This document shows, in pieces, positions 51,363 through 59,664 of a stretch of 64,000 nt of DNA. Numbering within the stretch: position 1 is the stretch's first letter; each line of letters begins with the position of its first letter. The position numbers and the translations under genes are program-made. Source of the DNA: Paractinoplanes durhamensis (GTDB lineage: Bacteria; Actinomycetota; Actinomycetes; Mycobacteriales; Micromonosporaceae). A model generated the notes under the pieces. It saw only the letters and a list, made by a program, of their open reading frames with translations. It was not told the origin of the DNA and made no database searches. The DNA lies in contig NZ_BOML01000025.1 in NCBI RefSeq assembly GCF_016862175.1, positions 51,985 to 115,984 of the forward strand, given 5' to 3'.

Positions 51363-52442
51363 TCATGGGCGTACGTCGCTCGGTGGGTTGCCGCTGATGA
51401 GCTGCTTGAGCCAGTCGGGCAGCCGGACGTCCCCGACGTCGAGATCGTAGAAGTCGTCGGACTCGAAGACGCCGTGGCCGTCACCGGGTGCGGTGTAGCT
51501 GTGCATCGTCACTCCCGCGGCCTCGATCGCGGTCTCGTTCGCGTCGACCATGGCCGTAAGGCTGCCGGGTATCCAGGCCGCCACCTCCGAGGCCGCATGC
51601 GGGTCGGCGGCGTAGTCGAAGCGGGCCAGCACGAGTCGCGGAGCATGCCGGGCCGCCTGAACCCAGAATCGGGGCACGCCCCAATCACGCGCGGCGAGCC
51701 CGTTGACGGCCCAGGCCGGCACGGCCGCGTAGGCACCCCAGGCCTTGTCGAGGACCGTGGTGTTGAGGTCCGGGTTGTCGGGCCAGGCGCCGGACTGCCC
51801 GCCGAGGACGGTGACCCGGGCATGCGGAAGCCGATCGGCGACCAGCCCGCCGTAGATGGGCGCGGCGATCGACCCGGCGGTCTTGCCGATGACGACGACC
51901 TCGGTGGCGTTCGGATAGTGCTTGGTGAGGTAGTCAAGGGCAGCGGTGCCGTTGACGTATCCGCGGTGCTGCACGGTAAGCGTCGGCGAGAGCTTCTGCG
52001 CGGCGTTGCCGAGATGCGCGTCCCCGGTGCAGGAACTGACGTAAACGATCGAGTAACCACGGAACGGATTGTCGGCCCGACTTAGGTCAAAGAAGCCGGC
52101 TTGGTGGTCCGCCGGCGCCTCCGCGCTCTCCTGACTCCAGTTGTAGAAGTCGTTCTCCCCCGCCGAGTCAGTGCTCTCAAAGCCACACATCCTGACGTCC
52201 CAGCAAACGCCCCCACCGTTCAGGAAGAGCACGACCTTGGCCGGATCGGCCGGCCGGTCCCAGAACGAAAACTCACTCCCATCGGCACACTGACAGTCAC
52301 CGCCCGGCACGACCTTCTGCCAGACGAGCGCGACAGTCGCTGCCGGGGCACCTGGCCGCCGGTCACGCAACAAGGCAAACGCCGCGCCCCCACCCACGAC
52401 CAGAAGAAGGGCGGCAATGGCTAGGAGCACTCGTCTCGTCAC
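51363..52442 (-). CDS. pectin-acetylesterase/Notum-like hydrolase with Thr in place of the nucleophile Ser
   Basis: A 359-residue exported or membrane-anchored protein with one N-terminal helix (RVLLAIAALLLVVGGGAAFAL). The pectin-acetylesterase-family oxyanion region is VLFLNGGGVCWD. Cysteines in DCQCADGS and SSCTGDAHLG are typical. The nucleophile elbow, normally GxSAGS, reads VVVIGKTAGSIAAP, with Thr188 (codon ACC). The likely Asp/His partners are near GDGHGVFESDDF. Either Thr acts as nucleophile or the enzyme is inactive. GTG 52442 is the start. It lies between the two TPR paralogues on the opposite strand. Confidence 0.75.
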   Translation of the reverse strand: MTRRVLLAIAALLLVVGGGAAFALLRDRRPGAPAATVALVWQKVVPGGDCQCADGSEFSFWDRPADPAKVVLFLNGGGVCWDVRMCGFESTDSAGENDFYNWSQESAEAPADHQAGFFDLSRADNPFRGYSIVYVSSCTGDAHLGNAAQKLSPTLTVQHRGYVNGTAALDYLTKHYPNATEVVVIGKTAGSIAAPIYGGLVADRLPHARVTVLGGQSGAWPDNPDLNTTVLDKAWGAYAAVPAWAVNGLAARDWGVPRFWVQAARHAPRLVLARFDYAADPHAASEVAAWIPGSLTAMVDANETAIEAAGVTMHSYTAPGDGHGVFESDDFYDLDVGDVRLPDWLKQLISGNPPSDVRP

Positions 52443-52617
52443 GGCGAGGACGCTACGTAGACCCTCGTCAACTTCGAGTTTCCACAATGTCCACGCCCAC
52501 AGGTTCAACGGCACAGGTCGGTCGCACGGGTCTTCGGGTGGCGCTTTCAGGCAGTTGCGAGGTCTCACAGGGAACGCCAAGGTGAGACCGCAGAGCCGAG
52601 GCAGGGAGGATGCCGCG

Positions 52618-53607
52618 TTGATAGACGATCCGGAGTCGGCGGCCGGGAGCAGGCAGGCCGGCCTCTCGGCAGCGACGGTCGCCCGGTGGGTAGAGGTGCA
52701 TCGGCTGGCGGTGGCCGGCCAGGAGCCAGATATGGCACGGTCGGTCGGTGGCCGGGTCGCGCGTGTTTGGCTGCGGTGGTCCCGGTTCGGCGACGTAGCC
52801 GCCCTGGCGAATGCGACCCTGGCTCTCGGCCCGGACGCCGGCGCCCTATACGACCTGGGCTGGGCCCAAACCGCCACCGGGGAACCCCGAAAAGCCTTGG
52901 TCAGCTACGAGCACGCTTTGCGGCTGTTCCACGAGGCTGCCGACCGTCAGGGCGAAGCAGTCACCCTCAACAACATCGGCAACGTTTATAAACACCTCGG
53001 GGAGCGGCAGCGGGCACTGACGTACTATCAGCAAGCTCTCCCCATCATTCGTGCCGTCGGCGACCGCGCCGCCGAAGCGGCCGCCCTCGCCAACATCGGC
53101 AACGTCGAGGACGACATGCGGGCCCTTGGCTACTTCGAGCAAGCTTTGGCCATCCAGCGGGAAATCGGCGACCGGGGCGGCGAGGCAGCCACCCTCAATA
53201 GCATTGGCCACGGTTACGACGTGCTCGGGCACCAGCCGCAGGCCCTGACCTACTACCTGAATGCCCTGCCCATCCGACGAGAGGTAGGCGACCGCGCCGG
53301 CGAAGCAATCACCCTCAACAACATCGGGCACGTGCACAAAGGGCTCGGGGACCAGCCGCAGGCCCTGACCTACTACCTAGGATCCCTGGCCATCATGTGT
53401 GAGATCGGCGACCGCACCGGCGAAGCGGTGACCCGGTTCAACATCGCGATGCTCCATCGAGACGAAGGGAACTTGGATCTGGCGATCGCCGAGATGGAAA
53501 TCGTCGTCGAACTCGACCGGCAGGTCGAACACCCGGACCTCGCCTCCGACACCGCGGTGCTCGAACGGATGCGGGAGACGCGGGCGGAGGCCCGGGAAGC
53601 GACCTGA
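52618..53607 (+). CDS. TPR-repeat protein, copy 2
   Basis: A 329-residue paralogue of the TPR protein at 50263. It shares the cap (AATVARWVEVHRLAVAGQEP), the 40-residue repeat (GEAVTLNNIGNVYKHLGERQ) and the tail (VEHPDLASDTAVLERMRET). It has one repeat fewer, one repeat being shortened around NVEDDMRALGYFEQ. TTG 52618 follows GGGAGG in a leader resembling that of copy 1; an in-frame GTG at 52582 is an alternative. The two copies flank the hydrolase gene. Confidence 0.8.
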   Translation: MIDDPESAAGSRQAGLSAATVARWVEVHRLAVAGQEPDMARSVGGRVARVWLRWSRFGDVAALANATLALGPDAGALYDLGWAQTATGEPRKALVSYEHALRLFHEAADRQGEAVTLNNIGNVYKHLGERQRALTYYQQALPIIRAVGDRAAEAAALANIGNVEDDMRALGYFEQALAIQREIGDRGGEAATLNSIGHGYDVLGHQPQALTYYLNALPIRREVGDRAGEAITLNNIGHVHKGLGDQPQALTYYLGSLAIMCEIGDRTGEAVTRFNIAMLHRDEGNLDLAIAEMEIVVELDRQVEHPDLASDTAVLERMRETRAEAREAT

Positions 53608-53613
53608 CGAACG

Positions 53614-55077
53614 TCAGAACGGGAAAGAGGCGGGCTGGGCTCGGACCGTTAGCCAGCGGGTGTCGGTGAAGGCCTCGATGTTTGCCTCGGCACCGCCGAA
53701 ACGGGAACCCGTTCCTGATGCGCCTGTTCCGCCGAACGGGGCGTTGGCCTCGTCGTTTACCGTCTGGTCGTTGATGTGGACGATTCCGGTGGGGATCTTG
53801 TCGGCCAGCTCTATGCCGCGCATCGCGTCTCGCGTGACGATGCCCAGGGACAGGCCGTATTCCGTGTCGGTGGCCAGGGCGATCGCCTCCTCGATGGAGC
53901 CGAAGCGGGCCACCGGGGCCACCGGTCCGAAGATCTCGCGGGCGAATGCCGGGGTTGACGACGTCACGCCGGCCAGGACCGTCGGGCGGTAGAAGAGGCG
54001 GTCGAACTCGCCGCCTGCGGCCAGGCGGACTCCGTCGCCGACGCTTGCCGTCACGATGTCGTGGATCTTGTCGCGCTGGCCGGCGTCGATCACCGGGCCC
54101 AGGGCCACCTGCTCCCGCGCCGGGTCGCCGACCGGCAGCTTGGCCGCCTTGTCGGCCAGGCGCTCGACGAAGTCGTCGTAGATCCGCTCGTGGACCAGGT
54201 GGCGGCCGGTCGTCATGCAGATCTGGCCCTGGTGGAACCAACTCCCCCACGCTGCCAGGTTGACCGCGGCGTCGACATCCGCGTCGTCCAGCACCAGCAT
54301 CGCCGAGTTGCCGCCCAACTCCAGGTGGGCGCGCTTCAGGTGGCTGCCGGCGATCGCGCCGACGCGGCGGCCGGCCTCCGTCGAACCGGTGAACGAGATG
54401 ACCGCCACGTGCGGGTCGGTCACCAGGGCCTCGCCCACGTCGGCGCCGCCCGGCAGGACCTGCAGCAGGCCGTCGGGCAGGCCCGCCTCCTGGAAGATCC
54501 GGGCCATGATGACGCCGCCGGTCACGGCGGTTCGAGGATCAGGCTTGAGGAGTACGGCGTTGCCGAGCGCCAGTGCGGGGGCGACCGAGCGGATGCCCAG
54601 GATGATCGGCACGTTGAACGGGGAGATCACGCCGACCACGCCGACCGGATAGCGGCGGGTCAGCGACAACCGGGGTTCCTCGGACGGGACCAACTGGCCA
54701 TAGGGGCGGCTGGGCAGCGACGCCGCCTCCCAGCACTCCTGCTCGGCTACGTGCACGGCGAAGCCGGCCATGCCGGGGATCGCGCCGACCTCGCGCACGT
54801 TCCACCAGGTGATCTCCTCGGCGTACGTGGTCCACAGCTGGGCGGCCTTGCGCAGCACCGCCGAGCGGGCCGAGTGCGGCAGGGCGGCCCAGTCGCGTTG
54901 CGCCTCGGCGGCGGATTTCGCGGCCCGGGCCACGTCGGCGGGGGTGGCCAGGGCGTACTCGCCGAGGCTCTCGCCGGTGGCCGGCTCGATCACCTGGGTG
55001 GTGGCGCCGCTGCCGGGCCGCCACGAGCCGTTCTCGAAGATCAGGTCTTGCCAGCGGGCAGGGTCCAGCAGGGCCAT
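53614..55077 (-). CDS. aldehyde dehydrogenase (benzaldehyde/vanillin type)
   Basis: A 487-residue NAD(P)-dependent aldehyde dehydrogenase. The general-base Glu is in HLELGGNSAM, the cysteine nucleophile in FHQGQICMTTGR, the cofactor loop in ISFTGSTEAGRRVG and the closing EIFGPVAPV is normal. Overall text and the C-terminal SFPF suggest the vanillin/benzaldehyde subgroup. ATG 55077. It has its own promoter with an IclR operator directly upstream, so it is controlled together with the Liv operon. It likely oxidises an aromatic aldehyde. Confidence 0.92.
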   Translation of the reverse strand: MALLDPARWQDLIFENGSWRPGSGATTQVIEPATGESLGEYALATPADVARAAKSAAEAQRDWAALPHSARSAVLRKAAQLWTTYAEEITWWNVREVGAIPGMAGFAVHVAEQECWEAASLPSRPYGQLVPSEEPRLSLTRRYPVGVVGVISPFNVPIILGIRSVAPALALGNAVLLKPDPRTAVTGGVIMARIFQEAGLPDGLLQVLPGGADVGEALVTDPHVAVISFTGSTEAGRRVGAIAGSHLKRAHLELGGNSAMLVLDDADVDAAVNLAAWGSWFHQGQICMTTGRHLVHERIYDDFVERLADKAAKLPVGDPAREQVALGPVIDAGQRDKIHDIVTASVGDGVRLAAGGEFDRLFYRPTVLAGVTSSTPAFAREIFGPVAPVARFGSIEEAIALATDTEYGLSLGIVTRDAMRGIELADKIPTGIVHINDQTVNDEANAPFGGTGASGTGSRFGGAEANIEAFTDTRWLTVRAQPASFPF

Positions 55078-55106
55078 GGTCGGCTCCCTCCACAACGAGT
55101 GCGCCG

Positions 55107-55135
55107 AATCTAGGCCGAGATTTCGCGGCAATCAA
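55107..55135 (-). promoter_or_regulatory. promoter of aldehyde dehydrogenase 1
   Basis: On the minus strand: TTGATT (55130-55135), a 17-base spacer and TAGATT (55107-55112). The IclR site begins five bases upstream of the -35 element. Confidence 0.7.
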
Positions 55136-55140
55136 CACAC

Positions 55141-55159
55141 TGTTTCAGATGTTCGAACG
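55141..55159. promoter_or_regulatory. IclR operator A (at the iclR stop codon)
   Basis: TGTTTCAGATGTTCGAACG shares 15 of 19 bases with operator B. It overlaps the IclR gene's own stop and ends five bases from the -35 of the aldehyde dehydrogenase promoter, a position typical of activators. Confidence 0.75.
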
Positions 55160-55939
55160 GTAACCCAGTTGGTGGGATATCTCGGCGGCGGTTCGCCGGA
55201 GCGGGCCGCCCAGCCGGTTGACCACCGACTCGGCCGAGGTGGTCCAGGTGGTCAGGTGCAGGGCGATGTTGATGGCCGCGACCACCTGGCCGGACCGGTC
55301 CCGGATCGGGGCCGCGATCGAGCGCAGCCCGGGCGCGAGCTCCTCGTCGTTGACCGCGAGTCCGGCCTGCCGAACCTTGGCGAGGGCGGTTACCAGCTGT
55401 TCCCGTACGGTAATCGTCTTCGGGCCCCGCCGGGCCAGATCCATCCGGTCCAGCAGCGGCCGCAGCGCCACCGGGTCGCGGTAGGCGAGCAGCACCTTCC
55501 CCATCGACGTGCAGTAGGCCGGCAGCCTGGAGCCGACGTGCAGGTTGAGATCGACCGCGAGCCCGGCCGTGCGGCGGCTGCGGCGGCGCTCGACGTAGAC
55601 GATGTCGCCGCCGTCGAGGACCGCCATGCTGGCCGCGCATCCGGTCTCGTCGGAGAGGATCTGCAGGTAGCCGGCCGCCACCCCGGTGATCTCCATCGAG
55701 CTGATCGCGGCGAAGCCGAGGTCGACGACGCGCGGGCCGAGCGAGTACTTCCGGGTGTCCGGGTCCTGCTGCAGGAAGCCCAGGTTGGTCAGGGTCGCCA
55801 CGTAGCGGTGGGTGGTGCTGCGGTTGAGCTCGACCGCGCGGGACAGCTCGGCGATGCCGAGGACCGGCCCGTTCTCCGCGAACTCGGTGAGGATCCGCAG
55901 GCCGCGTTCGAGCGACTGGGAGAACGAGGGTGCCGTCAT
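55145..55939 (-). CDS. IclR-family (PcaR-type) regulator
   Basis: A 264-residue IclR protein. The winged helix reads SFSQSLERGLRILTEF and ELSRAVELNRSTTHRYVAT. The effector domain includes SMAVLDGGDIVYVERR, PAYCTSMGKVLLAY and PGLRSIAAPIRDRSGQVVAAIN. The sequence looks like the PcaR/PcaU group that responds to aromatic acids and activates transport and catabolic genes. ATG 55939. It lies between aldehyde dehydrogenase 1 and the divergent importer operon. Operators lie at both of its ends. Confidence 0.9.
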   Translation of the reverse strand: MTAPSFSQSLERGLRILTEFAENGPVLGIAELSRAVELNRSTTHRYVATLTNLGFLQQDPDTRKYSLGPRVVDLGFAAISSMEITGVAAGYLQILSDETGCAASMAVLDGGDIVYVERRRSRRTAGLAVDLNLHVGSRLPAYCTSMGKVLLAYRDPVALRPLLDRMDLARRGPKTITVREQLVTALAKVRQAGLAVNDEELAPGLRSIAAPIRDRSGQVVAAINIALHLTTWTTSAESVVNRLGGPLRRTAAEISHQLGYRSNI

Positions 55940-55961
55940 GCCGTCGCACTGTATCAACCGG

Positions 55962-55980
55962 TGTTCCGGATATTCGAACA
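55962..55980. promoter_or_regulatory. IclR operator B (upstream of the Liv operon)
   Basis: TGTTCCGGATATTCGAACA, an imperfect palindrome with TGTTC and GAACA ends. It ends five bases from the -35 of the Liv operon promoter and 22 bases from the iclR start on the other strand. Confidence 0.8.
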
Positions 55981-55985
55981 ACCGA

Positions 55986-56014
55986 TTGACTGTGACCTGG
56001 CGCACTCCTAACTT
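55986..56014 (+). promoter_or_regulatory. promoter of the Liv-type importer operon
   Basis: TTGACT (55986-55991), a 17-base spacer and TAACTT (56009-56014), 32 bases before the first gene. Confidence 0.7.
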
Positions 56015-56046
56015 CCTCGGCACCAGTCCTCGCCAGGAGGCAATCC

Positions 56047-57348
56047 ATGGACGTCAGTTCGACTGGACCAACCCGGCGCGACGTTCTCCGCGCGACCGGC
56101 CTCGGCATCTCCCTCGCCGCCGCCAGCCCGTTGCTCGCAGCGTGCGGCGGCCTCGGCAGTTCCCCCAAAACCGAAAACACCAAGAAAAACCTAAAAATCG
56201 GATTCGTCAGCCCGCGTACGGGAGCGGCGGCGAGCTTCGGCGAGCCGGATGCGTACGTTCTTGATCTTGCCAAAAAGGCAATCAGCGGCGCCACGGGCTA
56301 CGACGTGCAGATCCTCGACCGCGACAGCCAGTCCAACCCCCAGCGCTCGGCGCAGGTGGCCAACGACCTGATCAACGGCGACCAGGTCGACCTGATGCTC
56401 ACCACCAGCACCCCGGAGACGGTCAACCCGGTCAGCGACGCCTGCGAGGCGGCCGGCGTCCCCTGTGTCTCGACCGTCGTCCCGTGGGAGGCCTGGTATT
56501 TCGGCCGCGGCGCCAAGCCGACCGACCAGAACGCCTACAAGTTCACCTACCACTTCTGCTTCGGCGTCGAGCAGTTCCACAACATGTACACGCACGAATG
56601 GCCGCAGGTCACCACGAACAAGAAGGTCGGCGTGATGTGGCCGAACGACTCGGACGGCAACGCCATCCGCGCCGCCCTCGGCCCACTGCTGACCAAGTCC
56701 GGCTACACGATCGTCGACCCGGGCGCCTACACCGACGGCACCAACGACTTCTCCGCGCAGATCGCCCGGTTCAAGGCGGAGAACTGCGAAATCTTCAACA
56801 CGTTCCCGATCCCGCCGGACTTCGCGACGTTCTGGCGGCAGGCCGCCCAGCAGGGCTACCGGCCGAAGATCTGCCAGGTGGCGAAGACCGGCCTCTTCCC
56901 GTCCCAGGTGGAGGCGCTCGGCCCGATCGGCATCGACATCGCCGGCGGCGCGTACTGGGCGCCGACCTACCCCTACAAGTCCTCGCTGACCGGGATCAGC
57001 AGCAAGGATCTGGGCGACGGCTACCAGCAGGCCGGCAAGCAGTGGAACCAGCAGCTCGGCCCGAGCCTGGCGCTGTTCGACGTGGCCGCGGCCGCGCTGA
57101 AGGCCACCGGCGACCCGAAGGACAAGGCCGGCCTGGCCAAGACGATCGGCAGCCTCGACGTGGAGACGCCGATCGGCCGGCTGCAGTGGGGCAAGGGCCC
57201 GAACGCCAACGTGGTCGCCACCCCGATCCTCGGCGGCCAGTGGATCAAGTCGACGGACAGCCGCTACCAGGTCGAGTTCGTACTGGTGGAGAACTCGTCC
57301 GACCCGAACGTGCCGGTCGCCGCCAAGCTGCGGGAATACGGCGCGTGA
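56047..57348 (+). CDS. Liv-type ABC transporter substrate-binding protein (Tat lipoprotein)
   Basis: A 433-residue family 5/LivJ-type binding protein. The N-terminus has a twin-arginine motif (TRRDVLRATG) and a lipobox (SPLLAACGG), so it is exported folded and then lipidated. The mature domain reads LKIGFVSPRTGAAASFGEP and VGVMWPNDSDGNAIRAAL, typical of amide/aromatic-acid or branched-chain amino-acid binders. AGGAGG precedes ATG 56047. It is the first gene of a five-gene importer operon under the IclR regulator, so an aromatic compound is the expected ligand (inference). Confidence 0.92.
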   Translation: MDVSSTGPTRRDVLRATGLGISLAAASPLLAACGGLGSSPKTENTKKNLKIGFVSPRTGAAASFGEPDAYVLDLAKKAISGATGYDVQILDRDSQSNPQRSAQVANDLINGDQVDLMLTTSTPETVNPVSDACEAAGVPCVSTVVPWEAWYFGRGAKPTDQNAYKFTYHFCFGVEQFHNMYTHEWPQVTTNKKVGVMWPNDSDGNAIRAALGPLLTKSGYTIVDPGAYTDGTNDFSAQIARFKAENCEIFNTFPIPPDFATFWRQAAQQGYRPKICQVAKTGLFPSQVEALGPIGIDIAGGAYWAPTYPYKSSLTGISSKDLGDGYQQAGKQWNQQLGPSLALFDVAAAALKATGDPKDKAGLAKTIGSLDVETPIGRLQWGKGPNANVVATPILGGQWIKSTDSRYQVEFVLVENSSDPNVPVAAKLREYGA

Positions 57349-58070
57349 CCACGGTTCTCGACGGTCACGGCCTGTCGGTGCGCTTCGGTGACCTACAGGT
57401 GCTCGACGGTGTCGACTTCGCGGTGCAGCCGGGCGAGGCGGTCGGCATCGTCGGCCCGAACGGCGCCGGCAAGACCACGATGCTCAACGTCCTGGCCGGC
57501 GCGATCCGGCCGCAGCAGGGGACGGTGCGGTTCGAGGGGCGCGACGTCACCCGCACGCGCCCCGATCAGCGCTGCCGGATGGGGGTGGGCCGGGCTTTCC
57601 AGGTCCCACGCCCGTTCGGCGGCATGACCGTCCTGGAGAACGTGGTGGTCGCCGCCTCCTACGGCGGCGATCTGAAAGGCCGCCGGGCCTATGCGCGGGC
57701 CGCCGATGTGCTCGACGAATGCGGGCTCGCCGAGATCGCCAATCGCCGGGCCGAGAGTCTCGGCCTTCTGCACCGTAAGCGGCTGGAATTGGCGCGCTGC
57801 CTGGCCACCACGCCGAAGGTGGTGCTTCTCGACGAGATCGGCGCCGGATTGACCGATGCCGAGGCGGCCGAATTGGTCGACGCCGTCCGGCACATCAAGC
57901 AGGGCGGCACCGCGATCGTCTGGATCGAGCACATCGTGCACGTCCTGGTTCAGGTGGTCGATCGTCTGGTCTGCATGGACACCGGCCGGGTCATCGCCGA
58001 CGGCGACCCGGCCGAGGTCCTCAAGGACGCGGTAGTGATCGACGCGTACCTCGGAAAGGCGACCTCATGA
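57345..58070 (+). CDS. LivG-type ABC ATPase
   Basis: A 241-residue ATPase: Walker A GPNGAGKTTMLN, Q-loop VGRAFQVPRPF, Walker B VVLLDEIGAGL and switch His in WIEHIVH. The signature region reads LGLLHRKRLELARCL instead of LSGGQ, a degenerate form common in LivG subunits (they pair with a canonical LivF). GTG 57345 overlaps the previous stop (GTGA). It works with the next ATPase and the two permeases. Confidence 0.93.
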   Translation: MTTVLDGHGLSVRFGDLQVLDGVDFAVQPGEAVGIVGPNGAGKTTMLNVLAGAIRPQQGTVRFEGRDVTRTRPDQRCRMGVGRAFQVPRPFGGMTVLENVVVAASYGGDLKGRRAYARAADVLDECGLAEIANRRAESLGLLHRKRLELARCLATTPKVVLLDEIGAGLTDAEAAELVDAVRHIKQGGTAIVWIEHIVHVLVQVVDRLVCMDTGRVIADGDPAEVLKDAVVIDAYLGKATS

Positions 58071-58783
58071 CCCTGTTGCGCGCCACCGATCTCGGTGCTC
58101 GCCACGGCCTGCTGAACGCCGTCCGCGGCGTGAGTTTCGACGTCGCCGAGGGCGAAATTCTCGCCCTTATCGGCGCCAACGGCGCCGGCAAAACCACGCT
58201 CCTGCGCACGCTGGCCGGCGCCCATCCGCTTTCCACCGGAACTATTGTGTACGCAGATGAAGACCTCGCCGGGGTCGCGGCTCATGACCGGGTCCGCCGC
58301 GGAATAGCGCTGGTCCCGGAGGGCCGCAAGCTGTTCCCGGAGATGACGGTCGAGGAGAATCTCCTGGTCGCCGGGCATCGCGCCCGCCCCGGCCGATGGA
58401 ATCTCGACACCATCCTGGAGGCTTTCCCGGCACTGCGTCCGCTGCGGGGACGCCTGGCCAGCCGCCTCTCCGGCGGTCAGCAGCAGGCCACGGCCATCGC
58501 GCGGGCGCTGATGACCAACCCCCGGCTCCTGCTGATCGACGAGGTCTCGCTCGGCCTGTCCCCCAAGGCCGTCGAGGAGGTGTACGCCAACCTCGCCGCC
58601 CTGCACGACGACGACGCCACGGTCGTGCTCGTCGAACAGGACCTCAACCGTGCCCTGTCCACCGCCGGCCGGGTGATCTGCCTGCTCGAGGGCCGGATCG
58701 TGCTCGACGCCCCGACCGCGGGCCTGACCCGCGACGAGGTCGTCACCGCCTACTTCGGGTTCAACGCGGCGAGGCAGCCATGA
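58067..58783 (+). CDS. LivF-type ABC ATPase
   Basis: A 238-residue ATPase: Walker A GANGAGKTTLLRT, Q-loop LVPEGRKLFPEMTVEENL, signature LSGGQQQATAIARAL and Walker B LLLIDEVSLGL. A canonical signature complements the degenerate one in the LivG partner. Its start and stop overlap both neighbours by four bases (ATGA). Confidence 0.93.
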   Translation: MTLLRATDLGARHGLLNAVRGVSFDVAEGEILALIGANGAGKTTLLRTLAGAHPLSTGTIVYADEDLAGVAAHDRVRRGIALVPEGRKLFPEMTVEENLLVAGHRARPGRWNLDTILEAFPALRPLRGRLASRLSGGQQQATAIARALMTNPRLLLIDEVSLGLSPKAVEEVYANLAALHDDDATVVLVEQDLNRALSTAGRVICLLEGRIVLDAPTAGLTRDEVVTAYFGFNAARQP

Positions 58784-59664
58784 CGTACGCAAATGCGGTT
58801 TTGCAGGGTGTTTTTCTGGGCGGGCTCTATGCGCTGTTCGCCTGCGGCCTGTCGCTGATCTTCGGGGTCATGCGGATCATCAATCTCGCGCACGGTGACC
58901 TGGCCGTTCTCGGGGCCTTCCTGGTCTGGTCGCTGACCACGCACCTCGGCGCCGGTCCGTTCGTCGCGCTCATCCCGGCCCTGCCGGTCATGCTGATCGT
59001 CGGCTACCTGCTGCACCGCACGGTGCTCGCCCGGAGCCTGCGGGGTGGACCGCTGACCCCGCTGCTGACCACGTTCGGTCTGGCCATCGTGGTGCAGAAC
59101 GCGCTGCTCCAGGCGTACTCACCGGATGTTCGCTCGCTCGGCGGCGCCGCCGGTGGCATCGCCACCGGAAGCTGGCGGCTGACCGACCAGATCTCGCTGT
59201 CCTACCTGGGGGTGCTGATCCTGGCCACCGCGGTGCTCGTGCTCGGCGGGCTGCATCTGCTGCTGCGCCGCACGGCCTTCGGCCGCGAGATGCGGGCGAC
59301 CGCCCAGGATCCGGACACGGCCGCGCTGGTCGGGGTGCCTGCCTCTTCGGTGTACGCGAAGGCCACCGCGATCGCCGTCGCCACCGCCACCCTGGCCGGG
59401 GTGTTCCTGGCGGTGCGCTCGACCTTCGACGCGTCCAGCGGCCCGACCCAGCTGATCTTCGCGTTCGAGGCGGTGGTGATCGGCGGCCTCGGCTCGCTGT
59501 GGGGAACGCTCTGGGGCGGCATGGTCCTCGGCGTGGCCCAGACGATCGGCGCGACGATCGACCCGCAGTACTCGATCCTCGCCGGCCACCTGGTCTTCCT
59601 GATCGTCCTGGCCAGCCCGCGCGGGCGATCGCTGTTCGCCTTTCGGCGGGAGGCCACGGCATGA
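58780..59664 (+). CDS. LivH-type ABC permease
   Basis: A 294-residue permease with about eight helices, beginning VLQGVFLGGLYALFACGLSL followed by FGVMRIINLAHGDL, hallmarks of LivH. The cytoplasmic coupling loop is FGREMRATAQDPDTAALVG. ATG 58780 overlaps the LivF stop. It forms the channel with LivM. Confidence 0.93.
   Translation: MTYANAVLQGVFLGGLYALFACGLSLIFGVMRIINLAHGDLAVLGAFLVWSLTTHLGAGPFVALIPALPVMLIVGYLLHRTVLARSLRGGPLTPLLTTFGLAIVVQNALLQAYSPDVRSLGGAAGGIATGSWRLTDQISLSYLGVLILATAVLVLGGLHLLLRRTAFGREMRATAQDPDTAALVGVPASSVYAKATAIAVATATLAGVFLAVRSTFDASSGPTQLIFAFEAVVIGGLGSLWGTLWGGMVLGVAQTIGATIDPQYSILAGHLVFLIVLASPRGRSLFAFRREATA

Noticed and set aside
57345..58070. LivG signature LLHRK instead of LSGGQ as a sign of inactivation
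   Set aside because: Degenerate signatures followed by RKRLELAR are common in LivG-type subunits, and the partner LivF has a canonical motif.
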